This document shows, in pieces, positions 47,181 to 55,330 of a stretch of DNA of 64,000 bases. The stretch is from contig CACLWE010000007.1 of the NCBI GenBank assembly GCA_902610585.1, positions 1 through 64,000 on the forward strand. The letters are read 5' to 3'. Within the stretch, counting starts at the first letter, position 1; every line of letters begins with the position of its first letter. Origin of the DNA: an uncultured Pelagibacteraceae bacterium. GTDB taxonomy: Bacteria; Pseudomonadota; Alphaproteobacteria; Pelagibacterales; AG-422-B15. The notes under the pieces are model-generated. The model saw only the letters and a list, made by a program, of their open reading frames with translations. It was not told the origin of the DNA and ran no database searches. A program made the translations under genes and the position numbers.

Positions 47181-48266
47181 ATGTCATTTAATACTTTTGG
47201 AAAAAATTTTCGATTTACAACATGGGGGGAATCTCATGGGGAAGCTATTGGATGTGTAATTGATGGTTGTCCTCCTCTAATACCACTTAAGGAAAAAGAT
47301 ATTCAGAAATATTTAGATATGAGAAAGCCAGGAAAAAATAGATTTGTTACACAAAGAAGAGAAGATGATAAAGTTTCAATTTTATCTGGTGTATTTGAGG
47401 GAAAGACAACTGGAACTCCGATAATGCTGTTAATTTGGAACAAAGATCAGAAATCAAAAGACTACAGCGATATAAAAAATAAATTTAGACCTGGACATGC
47501 TGACCTAACATATTTTTTGAAATATGGAATAAGAGATTATAGAGGTGGAGGTCGTTCTTCCGCAAGAGAAACTGCGAGTAGAGTAGCTGCTGGTGCTGTC
47601 GCAAGAAAGGTAATTGGACATATATTAAAAAAAGATATTTTAATTCAAGGTGCAGTTACACAAGTTGGAAAGCTCATAATTAATCAAAGAAATTTCAATT
47701 GGAATGACGTAAAGAAAAATTCATTTTTCTGTCCTGATAAAAAAATAGTTAAAGTTTGGGAAGAGTACCTAGATGAAACTAGAAAAAAAGGATCATCATT
47801 GGGTGCAAAATTATTAGTAAATGCTAAAAATGTTCCCGCCGGACTTGGAGAACCTGTATATGGTAAATTAGATGCTGACCTTGCAGGTGCAATGATGAGC
47901 ATCAACGCTGTTAAAGGTGTTGAAATAGGAGCTGGTAATGAGGCTGTTGAATTATCAGGAGATGAAAACTCCGACGAAATAAGAGCTAATAAAAATAAAA
48001 AAATTATCTTTTCTTCTAATAACTCTGGCGGAATCTTAGGTGGTATATCAAGTGGTCAGGATTTAAATTTATCAATAACGATTAAACCAACGTCATCAAT
48101 TTTGAAGGCAAAAAAAACAATTAATAATAAATTTCAAAATACATCGATTTCAACAAAAGGTCGTCACGATCCATGTGTAGGTTTGAGAGCTGTCCCTATT
48201 GCTGAAGCTATGATGGCGTGTGTTTTAGCAGATCATATATTGCGCAATAGAGCGCAATGTGGCTAA
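47181..48266 (+). CDS. aroC: Chorismate synthase
   Basis: A 361-residue flavin-dependent enzyme that makes chorismate, the branch point of aromatic amino acid synthesis. It starts with [18 protein letters not shown], the family N-terminus, and has [42 protein letters not shown] and the C-terminal [21 protein letters not shown]. All are standard chorismate synthase blocks. Its TAA interlocks with the stop of the convergent ispA gene (CTAA at 48263-48266). Confidence 0.97.
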   Translation: MSFNTFGKNFRFTTWGESHGEAIGCVIDGCPPLIPLKEKDIQKYLDMRKPGKNRFVTQRREDDKVSILSGVFEGKTTGTPIMLLIWNKDQKSKDYSDIKNKFRPGHADLTYFLKYGIRDYRGGGRSSARETASRVAAGAVARKVIGHILKKDILIQGAVTQVGKLIINQRNFNWNDVKKNSFFCPDKKIVKVWEEYLDETRKKGSSLGAKLLVNAKNVPAGLGEPVYGKLDADLAGAMMSINAVKGVEIGAGNEAVELSGDENSDEIRANKNKKIIFSSNNSGGILGGISSGQDLNLSITIKPTSSILKAKKTINNKFQNTSISTKGRHDPCVGLRAVPIAEAMMACVLADHILRNRAQCG

Positions 48267-49081
48267 ACTTTTAGATCAACTAAAAAATCAATAAGCAACA
48301 AAGTCTTTTTTTTCTTTAATTTAATTTTCTTCAAATTCTCTAACGTCTTTTCAGCTAGTTTTTTTTTGTAATTTAGTAAAATCTCAGTATTTACCTTAGA
48401 CATTCTTGGAAAATCTGCAATGTCATCATTGATTTGAAAAATTTCTCCGATGTACTCTCCAATTTTTTTCATACTTACTTCGACACTCTTATTTTTATTT
48501 GCACAAATTGCAACTGCTTGACAGCAATAAGACATTAATTTTGCAGTTTTTAATTTGTTTAATTCTAATCTCCCACTTACAGTAGGTGATTTTAAACTCA
48601 AATCATAGTATTGCCCTAAAAGAAGTCCTTTTTCACCTGAAACTTTGCTCATTACTTCAATCAGCTTTGTTTTTTTCTTATCTGATATTTTAAAAGAACT
48701 ACTAGATAAAATTTGATATGCTTTTGTCAATAAAGCGCATCCTGCGAGAATGGCAGTATATTCATTGAATTTATAGTGTGTTGTTTTTTTTCCTCTTCTA
48801 AATTGATCGTTGTCCATAGAAGGTAAATCATCATGCACAAGAGAATAATTATGTAACATCTCAATTGCTGAAGCTAAATTAAAAATAACACTGTTTGATA
48901 AATTCAATTCTTTACCAAAAATATATACTAGATATGGTCTGAATCTTTTACCTCCTGTATTAATTGAATACAGGATAGCTTGATTTAATAGATTTTTATC
49001 TTTACTAAGTTTTTTTTTTAAAAATTTATTGAATTTAATGGTAAATTTTTTCAAATCGTTATTTATGATTTGATGTTTCAT
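48263..49081 (-). CDS. ispA: Geranyl/farnesyl diphosphate synthase
   Basis: A 272-residue trans-prenyltransferase, somewhat short for the family. The first aspartate-rich motif is [14 protein letters not shown], the second [24 protein letters not shown] before them binds the diphosphate. It supplies farnesyl diphosphate to ispB (2 kb away), to ctaB for heme O and to cell wall lipid synthesis. It directly follows xseB, as in many proteobacteria; dxs, which often comes next, is absent here. Confidence 0.92.
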   Translation of the reverse strand: MKHQIINNDLKKFTIKFNKFLKKKLSKDKNLLNQAILYSINTGGKRFRPYLVYIFGKELNLSNSVIFNLASAIEMLHNYSLVHDDLPSMDNDQFRRGKKTTHYKFNEYTAILAGCALLTKAYQILSSSSFKISDKKKTKLIEVMSKVSGEKGLLLGQYYDLSLKSPTVSGRLELNKLKTAKLMSYCCQAVAICANKNKSVEVSMKKIGEYIGEIFQINDDIADFPRMSKVNTEILLNYKKKLAEKTLENLKKIKLKKKKTLLLIDFLVDLKV

Positions 49082-49315
49082 TTACTTTTTTTTAGATATT
49101 TTACCATCTGGCAGCACTTTGATTTCCTCAAGTTTTAAAACTGCATCGTCTAATTTTTGTTGGCAATGGGCTCTTAATTGCGATCCACGCGTATAATACT
49201 CAATAGACTTTTCAAGATCAATGTTTCCACTCTCTAAATTTTCTACAATCTCAGATAGTTCTTCCATAGCTTTTTCAAAAGAAAGTTTTTTTATGTCATC
49301 AGGTATTTTAGTCAT
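49082..49315 (-). CDS. xseB: Exodeoxyribonuclease VII small subunit
   Basis: A 77-residue all-helical subunit. The sequence LSFEKAMEELSEIVENLESGNIDLEKSIEYYTRGSQL is the XseB signature, with a leucine-rich first helix and a second helix that ends in QKLDDAVLKLEEI. Exonuclease VII degrades single-stranded DNA; the large subunit xseA is elsewhere. It overlaps the histone-deacetylase-like gene by 8 nt and abuts ispA. Confidence 0.93.
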   Translation of the reverse strand: MTKIPDDIKKLSFEKAMEELSEIVENLESGNIDLEKSIEYYTRGSQLRAHCQQKLDDAVLKLEEIKVLPDGKISKKK

Positions 49316-50243
49316 TATTTTGTAACTCTCTTATATGGGTAATCATTGAATTTTCTAAAGCTTGTATATCATATCCACCTTCAAGCATAGAAATAATTCG
49401 ATTATCACAATATTTATCTGCGATACTCATCAACTTTTGTGTAATCAATTTAAAATCATTTTCTAAAAGTTCTAGCGATGCCAATGGGTCTTTTTTGTGA
49501 GCATCGAAACCCGCTGATAAAATTAAAAAATCTGGTTTTTGATCATGTAATTTTTTTATAATCATCTCATCAAATGCCGATTGATATTGAGATGAATTTG
49601 TTCCCGCTTGAAGAGGTACATTAACAATATTGCCTACTCCCTTTTCATTTGTATCGCCTGTTCCAGGATACAATGGATATTGATGAGTTGAATAATAATG
49701 TACCTTAGAATTTTCATAGAATATATCTTGCGTTCCGTTTCCATGATGAACATCAAAGTCAATAATGGCAATATTTTCTAAACCATACCTATTAATCAAG
49801 TACTTTGCAGATATAGCTACATTATTAAATACACAAAAACCCATTGAACGGTCATAACATGCATGATGGCCTGGCGGCCTTACAATACAGAACGCATTCA
49901 TACATTTTTTATTTATAACTTTATCTGCTGCGTCTATGCCAGCGCCTGCAGCTTTTAATGTTGCCTCAAAAGAACCACGAGATACAGGTGTTTCTTGATC
50001 CAGAAAAACTATCTGTTCATCTTTTGGAAAACGATCAAGAGTTTCATCTACAAATCTTTTATCATGTGCTTCATAAATATGAGAGTAATCTACCTTATTC
50101 GGTTTAATTATTGATATATTTTTAAATTCTTCATTATTTATTAAATCGATGATATTTTTTACCCGATCAGTTCTCTCTGGATAATCGAGAGAAGATACAT
50201 GATTTTTAAAACTATCATCGAAATATATTTGTGTTTGAGTCAT
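49308..50243 (-). CDS. Histone deacetylase-family amidohydrolase
   Basis: A 311-residue zinc hydrolase of the class II HDAC/acetylpolyamine amidohydrolase group. The active site has CIVRPPGHHACYDRSMGFCVFNNV with the His-His pair, the zinc ligands in IIDFDVHHGNGTQDIF, and the later Asp in LILSAGFDAHKKDPLA; the C-terminal MLEGGYD carries the last conserved residues. In bacteria such enzymes act on acetylated polyamines, acetoin-type metabolites or lysine; the substrate is unknown. It heads the run with xseB and ispA. Its start is only 3 nt from the divergent Sua5/TsaC-type start. Confidence 0.9.
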   Translation of the reverse strand: MTQTQIYFDDSFKNHVSSLDYPERTDRVKNIIDLINNEEFKNISIIKPNKVDYSHIYEAHDKRFVDETLDRFPKDEQIVFLDQETPVSRGSFEATLKAAGAGIDAADKVINKKCMNAFCIVRPPGHHACYDRSMGFCVFNNVAISAKYLINRYGLENIAIIDFDVHHGNGTQDIFYENSKVHYYSTHQYPLYPGTGDTNEKGVGNIVNVPLQAGTNSSQYQSAFDEMIIKKLHDQKPDFLILSAGFDAHKKDPLASLELLENDFKLITQKLMSIADKYCDNRIISMLEGGYDIQALENSMITHIRELQNND

Positions 50244-50246
50244 TTA

Positions 50247-50882
50247 ATGAAATCTAAAATAATAAATCTAAATTCAAATAATATTAAAATTATAACTAGA
50301 AGTCTACTCATAGGAAAAACTATAGTAATCCCAACAGATACCGTTTATGGTATTGCAGCTGATGCAAAGAGTTTTCAAGGCGTTGAAAATATATTTAAGG
50401 TTAAAAAAAGACCCAAAAGATTTCCTCTAATTCTGTTTACTCATTCAATTGCTGAAGCTAAAAAGCTTGCAATATTTTCACCCTTTGAAGAATATTTGGC
50501 ATCAAAATATTGGCCTGGACCACTTACTTTGATATTAAAAAAGAAAGGAAAAAAGTTTTACAATGGGGATAAAAGATTGTCTAAGGTAGGTATACGTATT
50601 CCAAAAAATAAAGATGTTATGAAAATTCTCGAGTACATTCAAAAGCCACTCGCAACTACAAGCGCTAATATTCATGGAGAAATAAATATAAAATCTTTAA
50701 ATCAATTAGGAATAATAAAATCAAAAGATGTTGCTTATGCAATCGAAAAAAAAGGTAAAATGAGCTTTAAAGAGTCAACTTTAGTTGAAACTAAAAATAA
50801 TCAAATAAACATTATACGCGAAGGTTCTTTGTCTAAAAAATTAATTAATAAAGAATTAAAAAATTTTAACAAGAAACATTAA
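50247..50882 (+). CDS. tsaC: L-threonylcarbamoyladenylate synthase (Sua5/YrdC family)
   Basis: A 211-residue enzyme that makes the threonylcarbamoyl-AMP used for t6A37 tRNA modification. Motifs are IPTDTVYGIAADAKSFQGVENIFKVKKRP, YWPGPLTLILKK, GIRIPKN and ATTSANIHGE, all typical. I start at the ATG at 50247 (MKSKIINLNS); upstream codons in frame lie in the divergent gene. The protein is the short TsaC type, without the extra C-terminal Sua5 domain. Its promoter must lie within the coding sequence of the HDAC-like gene. It abuts the convergent 2OG oxygenase gene. Confidence 0.88.
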   Translation: MKSKIINLNSNNIKIITRSLLIGKTIVIPTDTVYGIAADAKSFQGVENIFKVKKRPKRFPLILFTHSIAEAKKLAIFSPFEEYLASKYWPGPLTLILKKKGKKFYNGDKRLSKVGIRIPKNKDVMKILEYIQKPLATTSANIHGEINIKSLNQLGIIKSKDVAYAIEKKGKMSFKESTLVETKNNQINIIREGSLSKKLINKELKNFNKKH

Positions 50883-51482
50883 TTAAGCGTCTACGAATGC
50901 ATTAAAAGAAAAACACCTTCTCTCACCATCGCCTCTAAAAGGGTGGACATCATGCATTAAAAAAGAAGGGAAAATATACAAATCTCCTACCTTAGGCTTA
51001 AATGTTTCACGGTGCTTAACTAGCGGAGGGCTGTTCCTGGGCATAGAAACACGGCCATCAAAAAATGATATTAAACCTGCTAAATCTTTTTCTTTATTTA
51101 ATCGTATAGACGAGGGAATTTTTAAATAACCCACACCACTGATGTTGCCTCTGTGTAAATGAGGTGGATTAAAATCCCCAGCATACTGACTTACTATCCA
51201 AGCCCTTTCAATTTTAATTTTCTTAACTTTTATATTTAATGTTTGCTTATAATAATCTTTTATTGAATTAATTATCTGTTTTTCTATTCCAGCTTTTAAA
51301 ATTTTATTTGGTATTTTAAACTGCTGTTTCATACTTCCTATGAGCCTATGATCATAATCATACTTTTTAGATAAGGACTTATTTTTTGACACTTGATCTG
51401 AAAACTTGTTTAAGTTTGTAACTGTTCTCGATGAGAGCTTTGTTTTGCCTATTGTTGGTCCAAATGGTTTATATATCTTCAT
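50883..51482 (-). CDS. Putative 2OG-Fe(II) oxygenase
   Basis: A 200-residue protein. The double-stranded beta-helix motifs are visible: FNPPHLHRGNISGVGYLKIP (first metal His region), GLISFFDGR, and GDLYIFPSFLMHDVHPFRGDGERRCFSFN with the distal His and the Arg that binds 2-oxoglutarate. This matches the small oxygenase family often found in marine bacteria and phages. The substrate is unknown. I start at the ATG at 51480-51482; the longer frame from 51521 would translate part of tRNA-Arg. It abuts tsaC tail to tail. Confidence 0.75.
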   Translation of the reverse strand: MKIYKPFGPTIGKTKLSSRTVTNLNKFSDQVSKNKSLSKKYDYDHRLIGSMKQQFKIPNKILKAGIEKQIINSIKDYYKQTLNIKVKKIKIERAWIVSQYAGDFNPPHLHRGNISGVGYLKIPSSIRLNKEKDLAGLISFFDGRVSMPRNSPPLVKHRETFKPKVGDLYIFPSFLMHDVHPFRGDGERRCFSFNAFVDA

Positions 51483-51491
51483 AATTTTTTC

Positions 51492-51568
51492 TGGTGCGCC
51501 CGGAAGGATTCGAACCCTCAACCCTCAGATCCGAAGTCTGATGCTCTATCCAGTTGAGCTACGGACGC
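51492..51568 (-). tRNA. tRNA-Arg (anticodon TCG)
   Basis: On the minus strand the acceptor is GCGTCCG / CGGGCGC (one G-U pair), the D arm is GCTCAACTGGATAGAGC, the anticodon arm TCAGA / CTTCGGA / TCTGA places TCG at 34-36, and the T arm is GAGGG-TTCGAAT-CCTTC. The discriminator is A and CCA is encoded (51492-51494). The T at position 34 would allow reading of several CGN codons. It is the centre of a short patch of accessory genes. Confidence 0.94.
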
Positions 51569-51591
51569 ATCTATATTATATTTCAGGTACC

Positions 51592-52014
51592 ATGCTTTTT
51601 CTTAAGATACTAGAGAAATTAGGACGAAAAAAAGTTGTGATGGACAGAGGCCCTTCACACCCAGAATATCATTTAGCAAAACCATGGACAGCCAGGTATT
51701 ATTTGCTATTTAGAAAAAGACCAAAATGGTTTCCTTTCAATATACTTATTCATCATATTTTAGATAATGATCATGGAATTGGGCTACACAATCATCCCTT
51801 TCCATATATTACAATTATTTTAAGTGGTGGTTACTGGGAGACAAACATCAAAGAAGAAAGAAAATGGCGTGGAAAATTTTATATAGGTTTTAGAAGTGCT
51901 GATAATTTGCACCGGGTTGACTTAGAGCCAGGTATTAAGCCAATTACAATTTATATTGCTGGTCCCTACGGACTAAGAAAAAAAGGAAGAAGTGAATACG
52001 GAACCTTAAACTAA
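51592..52014 (+). CDS. Cupin-like protein of unknown function
   Basis: A 140-residue protein that starts at the ATG at 51592, just past tRNA-Arg on the other strand; a longer open frame upstream is only the antisense of the tRNA. The motif GIGLHNHPFPYITIILSGGYWE, followed by RSADNLHRVDLEPG, looks like the two halves of a cupin barrel with His ligands. No catalytic role can be assigned. Its 3' end overlaps the convergent GIY-YIG gene by 9 nt. Confidence 0.6.
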   Translation: MLFLKILEKLGRKKVVMDRGPSHPEYHLAKPWTARYYLLFRKRPKWFPFNILIHHILDNDHGIGLHNHPFPYITIILSGGYWETNIKEERKWRGKFYIGFRSADNLHRVDLEPGIKPITIYIAGPYGLRKKGRSEYGTLN

Positions 52015-52254
52015 TTTTTTTCTAAGTTGCGTTCTGAGTTTACGATCTTTTTTTAAAACAATTTCCCTTTTCATTGCGTCTGATTTAGACTCAAAAATCT
52101 CTTTATACAGAAGTTTCCATTTGCTACCTCTAGTATATTTTGCACCTTTTGAGGCGTTATGAGCCCTTATTCTTTTATCAATATTATTGGTCCAACCAAC
52201 ATATGTTCTGGGCTTAGGATTGGATGTGCCAATGATATACACATAGAATTTCAT
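52006..52254 (-). CDS. GIY-YIG nuclease-fold protein (YhbQ-like, small)
   Basis: An 82-residue single-domain GIY-YIG protein: FYVYIIGTSNPKPRTYVGWTNNIDKRIRAHN holds the first catalytic Tyr and the Arg, KGAKYTRGSKWKLLYKE follows, and the catalytic Glu lies in SKSDAMKREIVLKK. Small stand-alone members are widespread and of uncertain function; roles in DNA repair have been suggested. I use the ATG at 52252-52254; another in-frame ATG at 52266 would add four residues. Confidence 0.85.
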   Translation of the reverse strand: MKFYVYIIGTSNPKPRTYVGWTNNIDKRIRAHNASKGAKYTRGSKWKLLYKEIFESKSDAMKREIVLKKDRKLRTQLRKKLV

Positions 52255-52271
52255 GATTCTAAACATAATAA

Positions 52272-52299
52272 TTGTAATTAGTACTTAATTAAATATAGT
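52272..52299 (+). promoter_or_regulatory. Promoter of the small lipoprotein gene
   Basis: A -35-like TTGTAA at 52272-52277 and a -10-like TATAGT at 52294-52299 with a 16 bp spacer lie 27 nt before the start of the 38-codon lipoprotein gene, in the gap after the divergent GIY-YIG gene. Confidence 0.55.
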
Positions 52300-52325
52300 A
52301 TCAATAATTAAATAGGAGAAAAAGC

Positions 52326-52442
52326 ATGCGTACTACTCTTACAGTTTTAGCTTTCAGTTTTATGATTTCAGCTTGTACTACATTACAAAGCATAAATGAA
52401 ACCATTAAAGGTGATGGCGTTCCTTATATTCCAGGAATATAA
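52326..52442 (+). CDS. 38-residue predicted lipoprotein
   Basis: A short gene not covered by usual length cutoffs. It begins with ATG at 52326, 7 nt after a strong Shine-Dalgarno AGGAG (52314-52318). The product starts MRTTLTVLAFSFMISACTTL, a signal sequence with a lipobox (MISAC) whose Cys is residue 17, leaving a mature lipopeptide of about 22 residues (CTTLQSINETIKGDGVPYIP...). The gene has its own promoter and a strong terminator, so it is an independent transcript, probably well expressed. It recalls small entericidin-like lipoproteins in size only; the function is unknown. Confidence 0.82.
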   Translation: MRTTLTVLAFSFMISACTTLQSINETIKGDGVPYIPGI

Positions 52443-52452
52443 ATATTAGAAG

Positions 52453-52485
52453 CTGGCCCTTTTTTAGGGTCAGTTTTCTTTTTTT
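52453..52485 (+). terminator. Rho-independent terminator after the lipoprotein gene
   Basis: CTGGCCCT (52453-52460) pairs with AGGGTCAG (52466-52473) in an 8 bp stem with one G-U pair and a TTTTT loop, followed directly by a long T-rich tail (TTTTCTTTTTTT). It is the clearest terminator in the window and begins 11 nt after the lipoprotein stop. Confidence 0.9.
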
Positions 52486-52547
52486 GTAATAATTAGAAAA
52501 AAAAGTTAATTAGTCAAAGCGCCTACTTAAATTTTATAGTTTCCAAT

Positions 52548-53675
52548 ATGTTTAAAGTTCAAATTTCTGGGACCGGCCTATACACTCCTAAGGAAAAAAT
52601 CTCTAATGAGGAACTGGTGCAATCATTCAATAAATATGTTGATGAATTTAATGAAATAAATTCAGAAGATATTAAAAATGGGAAAACCCAACCTTTGGAA
52701 AAATCCAGCGTTGAATTCATAGAAAAAGCGTCAGGTGTTAAATCAAGATATGTACAAAATAAAACAGGAATTCTAGATACTTCTTTTATGAGGCCTAAAT
52801 TGAGAGAAAGGTCAGAAGAAGAATTATCTAATTTGGCCGAAATGGGGGTCATTGCAGCTAAAGATGCGATAAAAAACTCAAATATAGATGTAGATGATAT
52901 TGATGCAGTAATTGTAGCTTGTTCAAATCTTGAACGTGCCTATCCAGCAATTGCAATTGAAATACAAAATGCTTTGGGTATCAAAGGTTTTGCTTTTGAT
53001 ATGAATGTTGCGTGTTCATCAGCAACTTTTGGAATTCAAACTATCTTCGACATGGTAAAGTCTGGGAGTATAAAGTCTGCTATCATGATTAATCCTGAAA
53101 TTTGTACCGGACATTTAAATTTCAGAGATCGAGACTGTCATTTTATTTTTGGAGACGTTGCGACTGCAGTTATTTTAGAACGTCTTAATGAAGAAAATAT
53201 TAGAGAAAACTCTTATGAAATAATTGGTACGAGATTATTAACTAAGTTTTCAAACAATATAAGAAATAATTATGGCTTTTTAAATAATTCATCACCTGAT
53301 GGTGTTGGTCAGTCAGATAAATTATTTCATCAAAATGGACGAAAAGTATTTAAGGAAGTTGTTCCAGAAGTTTCTAACTTGATTAAATCTCATTTAGAAG
53401 AAAATAACCTATCGGCCAATGATCTCAAAGGCATGTATCTTCATCAAGCCAACGAGAATATGAATGTTTTAATTTCAAAGTATGTATTGGGAAAAGATGC
53501 CCCAAAAGAATTAGCACCTGTAGTTTTGGATGAATATGCAAATACAAGTTCAGCTGGTTCAATTATTGCCTTTCATAAATACAATAAATCATTAAATAAA
53601 AATGATTTAGCAATTATATGTTCATTTGGAGCTGGCTATTCAGTTGGAAATGTAATTGTAAAAAAGATAGCTTAA
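52548..53675 (+). CDS. Beta-ketoacyl-ACP synthase III-like (FabH-family) enzyme
   Basis: A 375-residue thiolase-fold condensing enzyme. The catalytic triad is visible: Cys156 in DMNVACSSATFGIQ, His in YLHQANENMN, and Asn in EYANTSSAGSIIA. An insertion around residues 30-95 makes it longer than the 320-residue housekeeping FabH, as in FabH relatives that start on unusual primers or make resorcinol- or cyclohexanedione-type lipids. It is not in a fatty acid synthesis cluster. Either it is the cell's KAS III or a specialised one. Its stop interlocks with that of the convergent HD-domain gene (TTAA at 53672-53675). Confidence 0.87.
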   Translation: MFKVQISGTGLYTPKEKISNEELVQSFNKYVDEFNEINSEDIKNGKTQPLEKSSVEFIEKASGVKSRYVQNKTGILDTSFMRPKLRERSEEELSNLAEMGVIAAKDAIKNSNIDVDDIDAVIVACSNLERAYPAIAIEIQNALGIKGFAFDMNVACSSATFGIQTIFDMVKSGSIKSAIMINPEICTGHLNFRDRDCHFIFGDVATAVILERLNEENIRENSYEIIGTRLLTKFSNNIRNNYGFLNNSSPDGVGQSDKLFHQNGRKVFKEVVPEVSNLIKSHLEENNLSANDLKGMYLHQANENMNVLISKYVLGKDAPKELAPVVLDEYANTSSAGSIIAFHKYNKSLNKNDLAIICSFGAGYSVGNVIVKKIA

Positions 53676-54223
53676 AAATTTGGCTCTTTAGAAAATAATC
53701 TTCTCACCATTGGTTCAAAATGATCTAACGGGAAGGATTCATAATTAGGATCAAAAGATTTTTGATCCCACTTTTCACAAAAATCAATTGCATCTTGATA
53801 GTATGGGTGGTCTTTAAATTTATCTCGTGAATTTCTATCCTTGCCTAAATGATGAGCATAATAATATTCTTGAAAAAGGCCATGATGCAACATAATCCAA
53901 TGAACCTTTTCAGAAACATACGGCCTTAAAACAGCGGCTATGAGCTGACTGTGATTGTAAGGAGCAAGACTGTCTCCTATATCATGCAACAATGTAGCAA
54001 CAATCATTTCTTCATCTGCCCCATCTTTTTCAGCCCTGGTTGCTGATTGCAAAGAATGCTCGAGTCTTGATACTTGGTACCCATCCACTGAATTATCTAA
54101 GTTCTTTAATGACTCTAAAATTCGATCAGGAAGTTCATTTACATAGTTTTTTTCATATTCAGCCAAAAGTTCGTAATCTTCTTTTGACCCTTTTTTCATT
54201 TCGGTAAACTTGACTGTCTTCAT
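53672..54223 (-). CDS. HD-domain protein, candidate diiron oxygenase
   Basis: A 183-residue HD-superfamily protein. The likely metal ligands are His56 (SRLEHSLQSA), His80-Asp81 (LLHDIGDSL), His91 (YNHSQ), His114 (MLHHGLF) and Asp153 (CEKWDQ): four His and two Asp, the set used for a two-iron site in mixed-valent HD oxygenases such as PhnZ. The Lys four residues after the HD pair that HD phosphohydrolases often use is absent (HDIGD). Its gene overlaps the next 2OG oxygenase gene by 4 nt, so the two are translated together. 2OG plus HD pairs are known to hydroxylate and then oxidatively cleave organophosphonates (PhnY/PhnZ, TmpA/TmpB). Whether this member does so is not shown. Confidence 0.72.
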   Translation of the reverse strand: MKTVKFTEMKKGSKEDYELLAEYEKNYVNELPDRILESLKNLDNSVDGYQVSRLEHSLQSATRAEKDGADEEMIVATLLHDIGDSLAPYNHSQLIAAVLRPYVSEKVHWIMLHHGLFQEYYYAHHLGKDRNSRDKFKDHPYYQDAIDFCEKWDQKSFDPNYESFPLDHFEPMVRRLFSKEPNF

Positions 54224-55314
54224 TCTACTTCCTTAGAGAGGAGTTTATATTTACTTTCAGCAGAGTCATGGTCAATATATAGCCCTTGAAGCCACCGACT
54301 TCCTTCAGATGTATTGTAGCTTCTTCTTCCATGCAAAGTTCTGTAATTATTCATAATTAACAAGTTACCAGGCTCTAAATGAAATTGTAATATATATTTA
54401 TCTGAATTGATCATTTGATGCATAACTCTTTTAGCAGCATAAAATTCTTCCAAAACCTTTGGCTCATCGTAAAATACAAAGTCTAATCTATTACTATATT
54501 TTATTTGTTTGAGTTCTCCTCTAGCACTTAGTTTTATAATTTTTCCAGTTTTTTCTAAAATAGCATCATTATCTTCAAATTTATAATTTATTAGAGTATT
54601 TACTAGAATATTAAAAGCTTGTGGATTTTCTTTTTTTAGATCCTCTGCAACTTTGAAACCGTCTACAACTGTGGAATCTCCACCTTTGCAACTGTTTTCA
54701 ATACAAAATAAAAATTGAATTGATGGTACAGGTTTTCTGTAGGGATTATCAGTATGCGACTCTAATTCGATGGATGTATAAGCCAAGTCATTAGGTTGTT
54801 TTTGTGACCTCACATTAAATAGCTTTCCAAAATTAGTTTCTCGAATAAACCCAATTTTTTCAGCAAATTTTACAACTTCTCCATCCTTAGCTGGCAAATC
54901 TTCGACTACAACGTAACCATACTGATGATAAAATTTTAAAATTTCAAACAGCTGCTGACTTTCGTTTGCTCCATAGACAAAACTAAATTTTTTTAACTCA
55001 GCATCATTTTTCTCCCAGTAAATCTTTGGAGGTAGGACATTTGATCTTGTAATTTCTGTTATTAATTTATCTAAACAATAAGTTGCACTATGGTTATCAG
55101 AAAATTCTACGTGTATTTTGTTGTCTGCTAGTAGCTGAGCATTCTTTATTTGCAAATCTGGTTTAATTTTTTCAGGATCATATAATCTTTGAAAAGAATT
55201 TTGATCAACTTCCCCTTTTTCAGTTGATCGTTCCCGTATCCACAGGGGATGAATTTTAAAAATTTCCTCTTTATCAAATACTCTTAATTCTTTTGAGTCA
55301 AAATCTAGCTTCAT
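54220..55314 (-). CDS. 2OG-Fe(II) oxygenase, gamma-butyrobetaine hydroxylase-like (TauD/TfdA family)
   Basis: A 364-residue iron and 2-oxoglutarate dependent oxygenase. Iron ligands are His187 and Asp189 (ELESHTDNPYRKP) and His328 (RTLHGRRSY); Arg340 in RWLQGLYIDHD binds 2-oxoglutarate. The N-terminal small domain starts with HPLWIRERSTEKGEVDQ, where true gamma-butyrobetaine hydroxylases have LRDNC plus zinc-binding Cys and His; those are missing. A second, more typical gamma-butyrobetaine dioxygenase is encoded at 60.6 kb, so this one likely has another substrate, possibly a trimethylammonium compound. Its stop codon overlaps the start of the HD gene by 4 nt, which supports a two-step pathway. 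Confidence 0.85.
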   Translation of the reverse strand: MKLDFDSKELRVFDKEEIFKIHPLWIRERSTEKGEVDQNSFQRLYDPEKIKPDLQIKNAQLLADNKIHVEFSDNHSATYCLDKLITEITRSNVLPPKIYWEKNDAELKKFSFVYGANESQQLFEILKFYHQYGYVVVEDLPAKDGEVVKFAEKIGFIRETNFGKLFNVRSQKQPNDLAYTSIELESHTDNPYRKPVPSIQFLFCIENSCKGGDSTVVDGFKVAEDLKKENPQAFNILVNTLINYKFEDNDAILEKTGKIIKLSARGELKQIKYSNRLDFVFYDEPKVLEEFYAAKRVMHQMINSDKYILQFHLEPGNLLIMNNYRTLHGRRSYNTSEGSRWLQGLYIDHDSAESKYKLLSKEVE

Positions 55315-55330
55315 AATTGAAAATATATGA

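Noticed and set aside
51483..51521. Extended start of the 2OG oxygenase gene (MRVRILPGAPEK...)
   Set aside because: These codons are the 3' part of tRNA-Arg translated; the sequence is a well-known annotation artefact.
51406..51591. Extended N-terminus of the cupin-like gene across tRNA-Arg
   Set aside because: The extra frame is antisense to tRNA-Arg and part of the 2OG gene; the ATG at 51592 gives a sensible protein.
53672..54223. Firm assignment of the HD protein as PhnZ or TmpB
   Set aside because: The region just before the first His (VDGYQVSRLEH) does not line up clearly with the Tyr/Glu pair used by PhnZ, so only the broader HD oxygenase hypothesis is kept.
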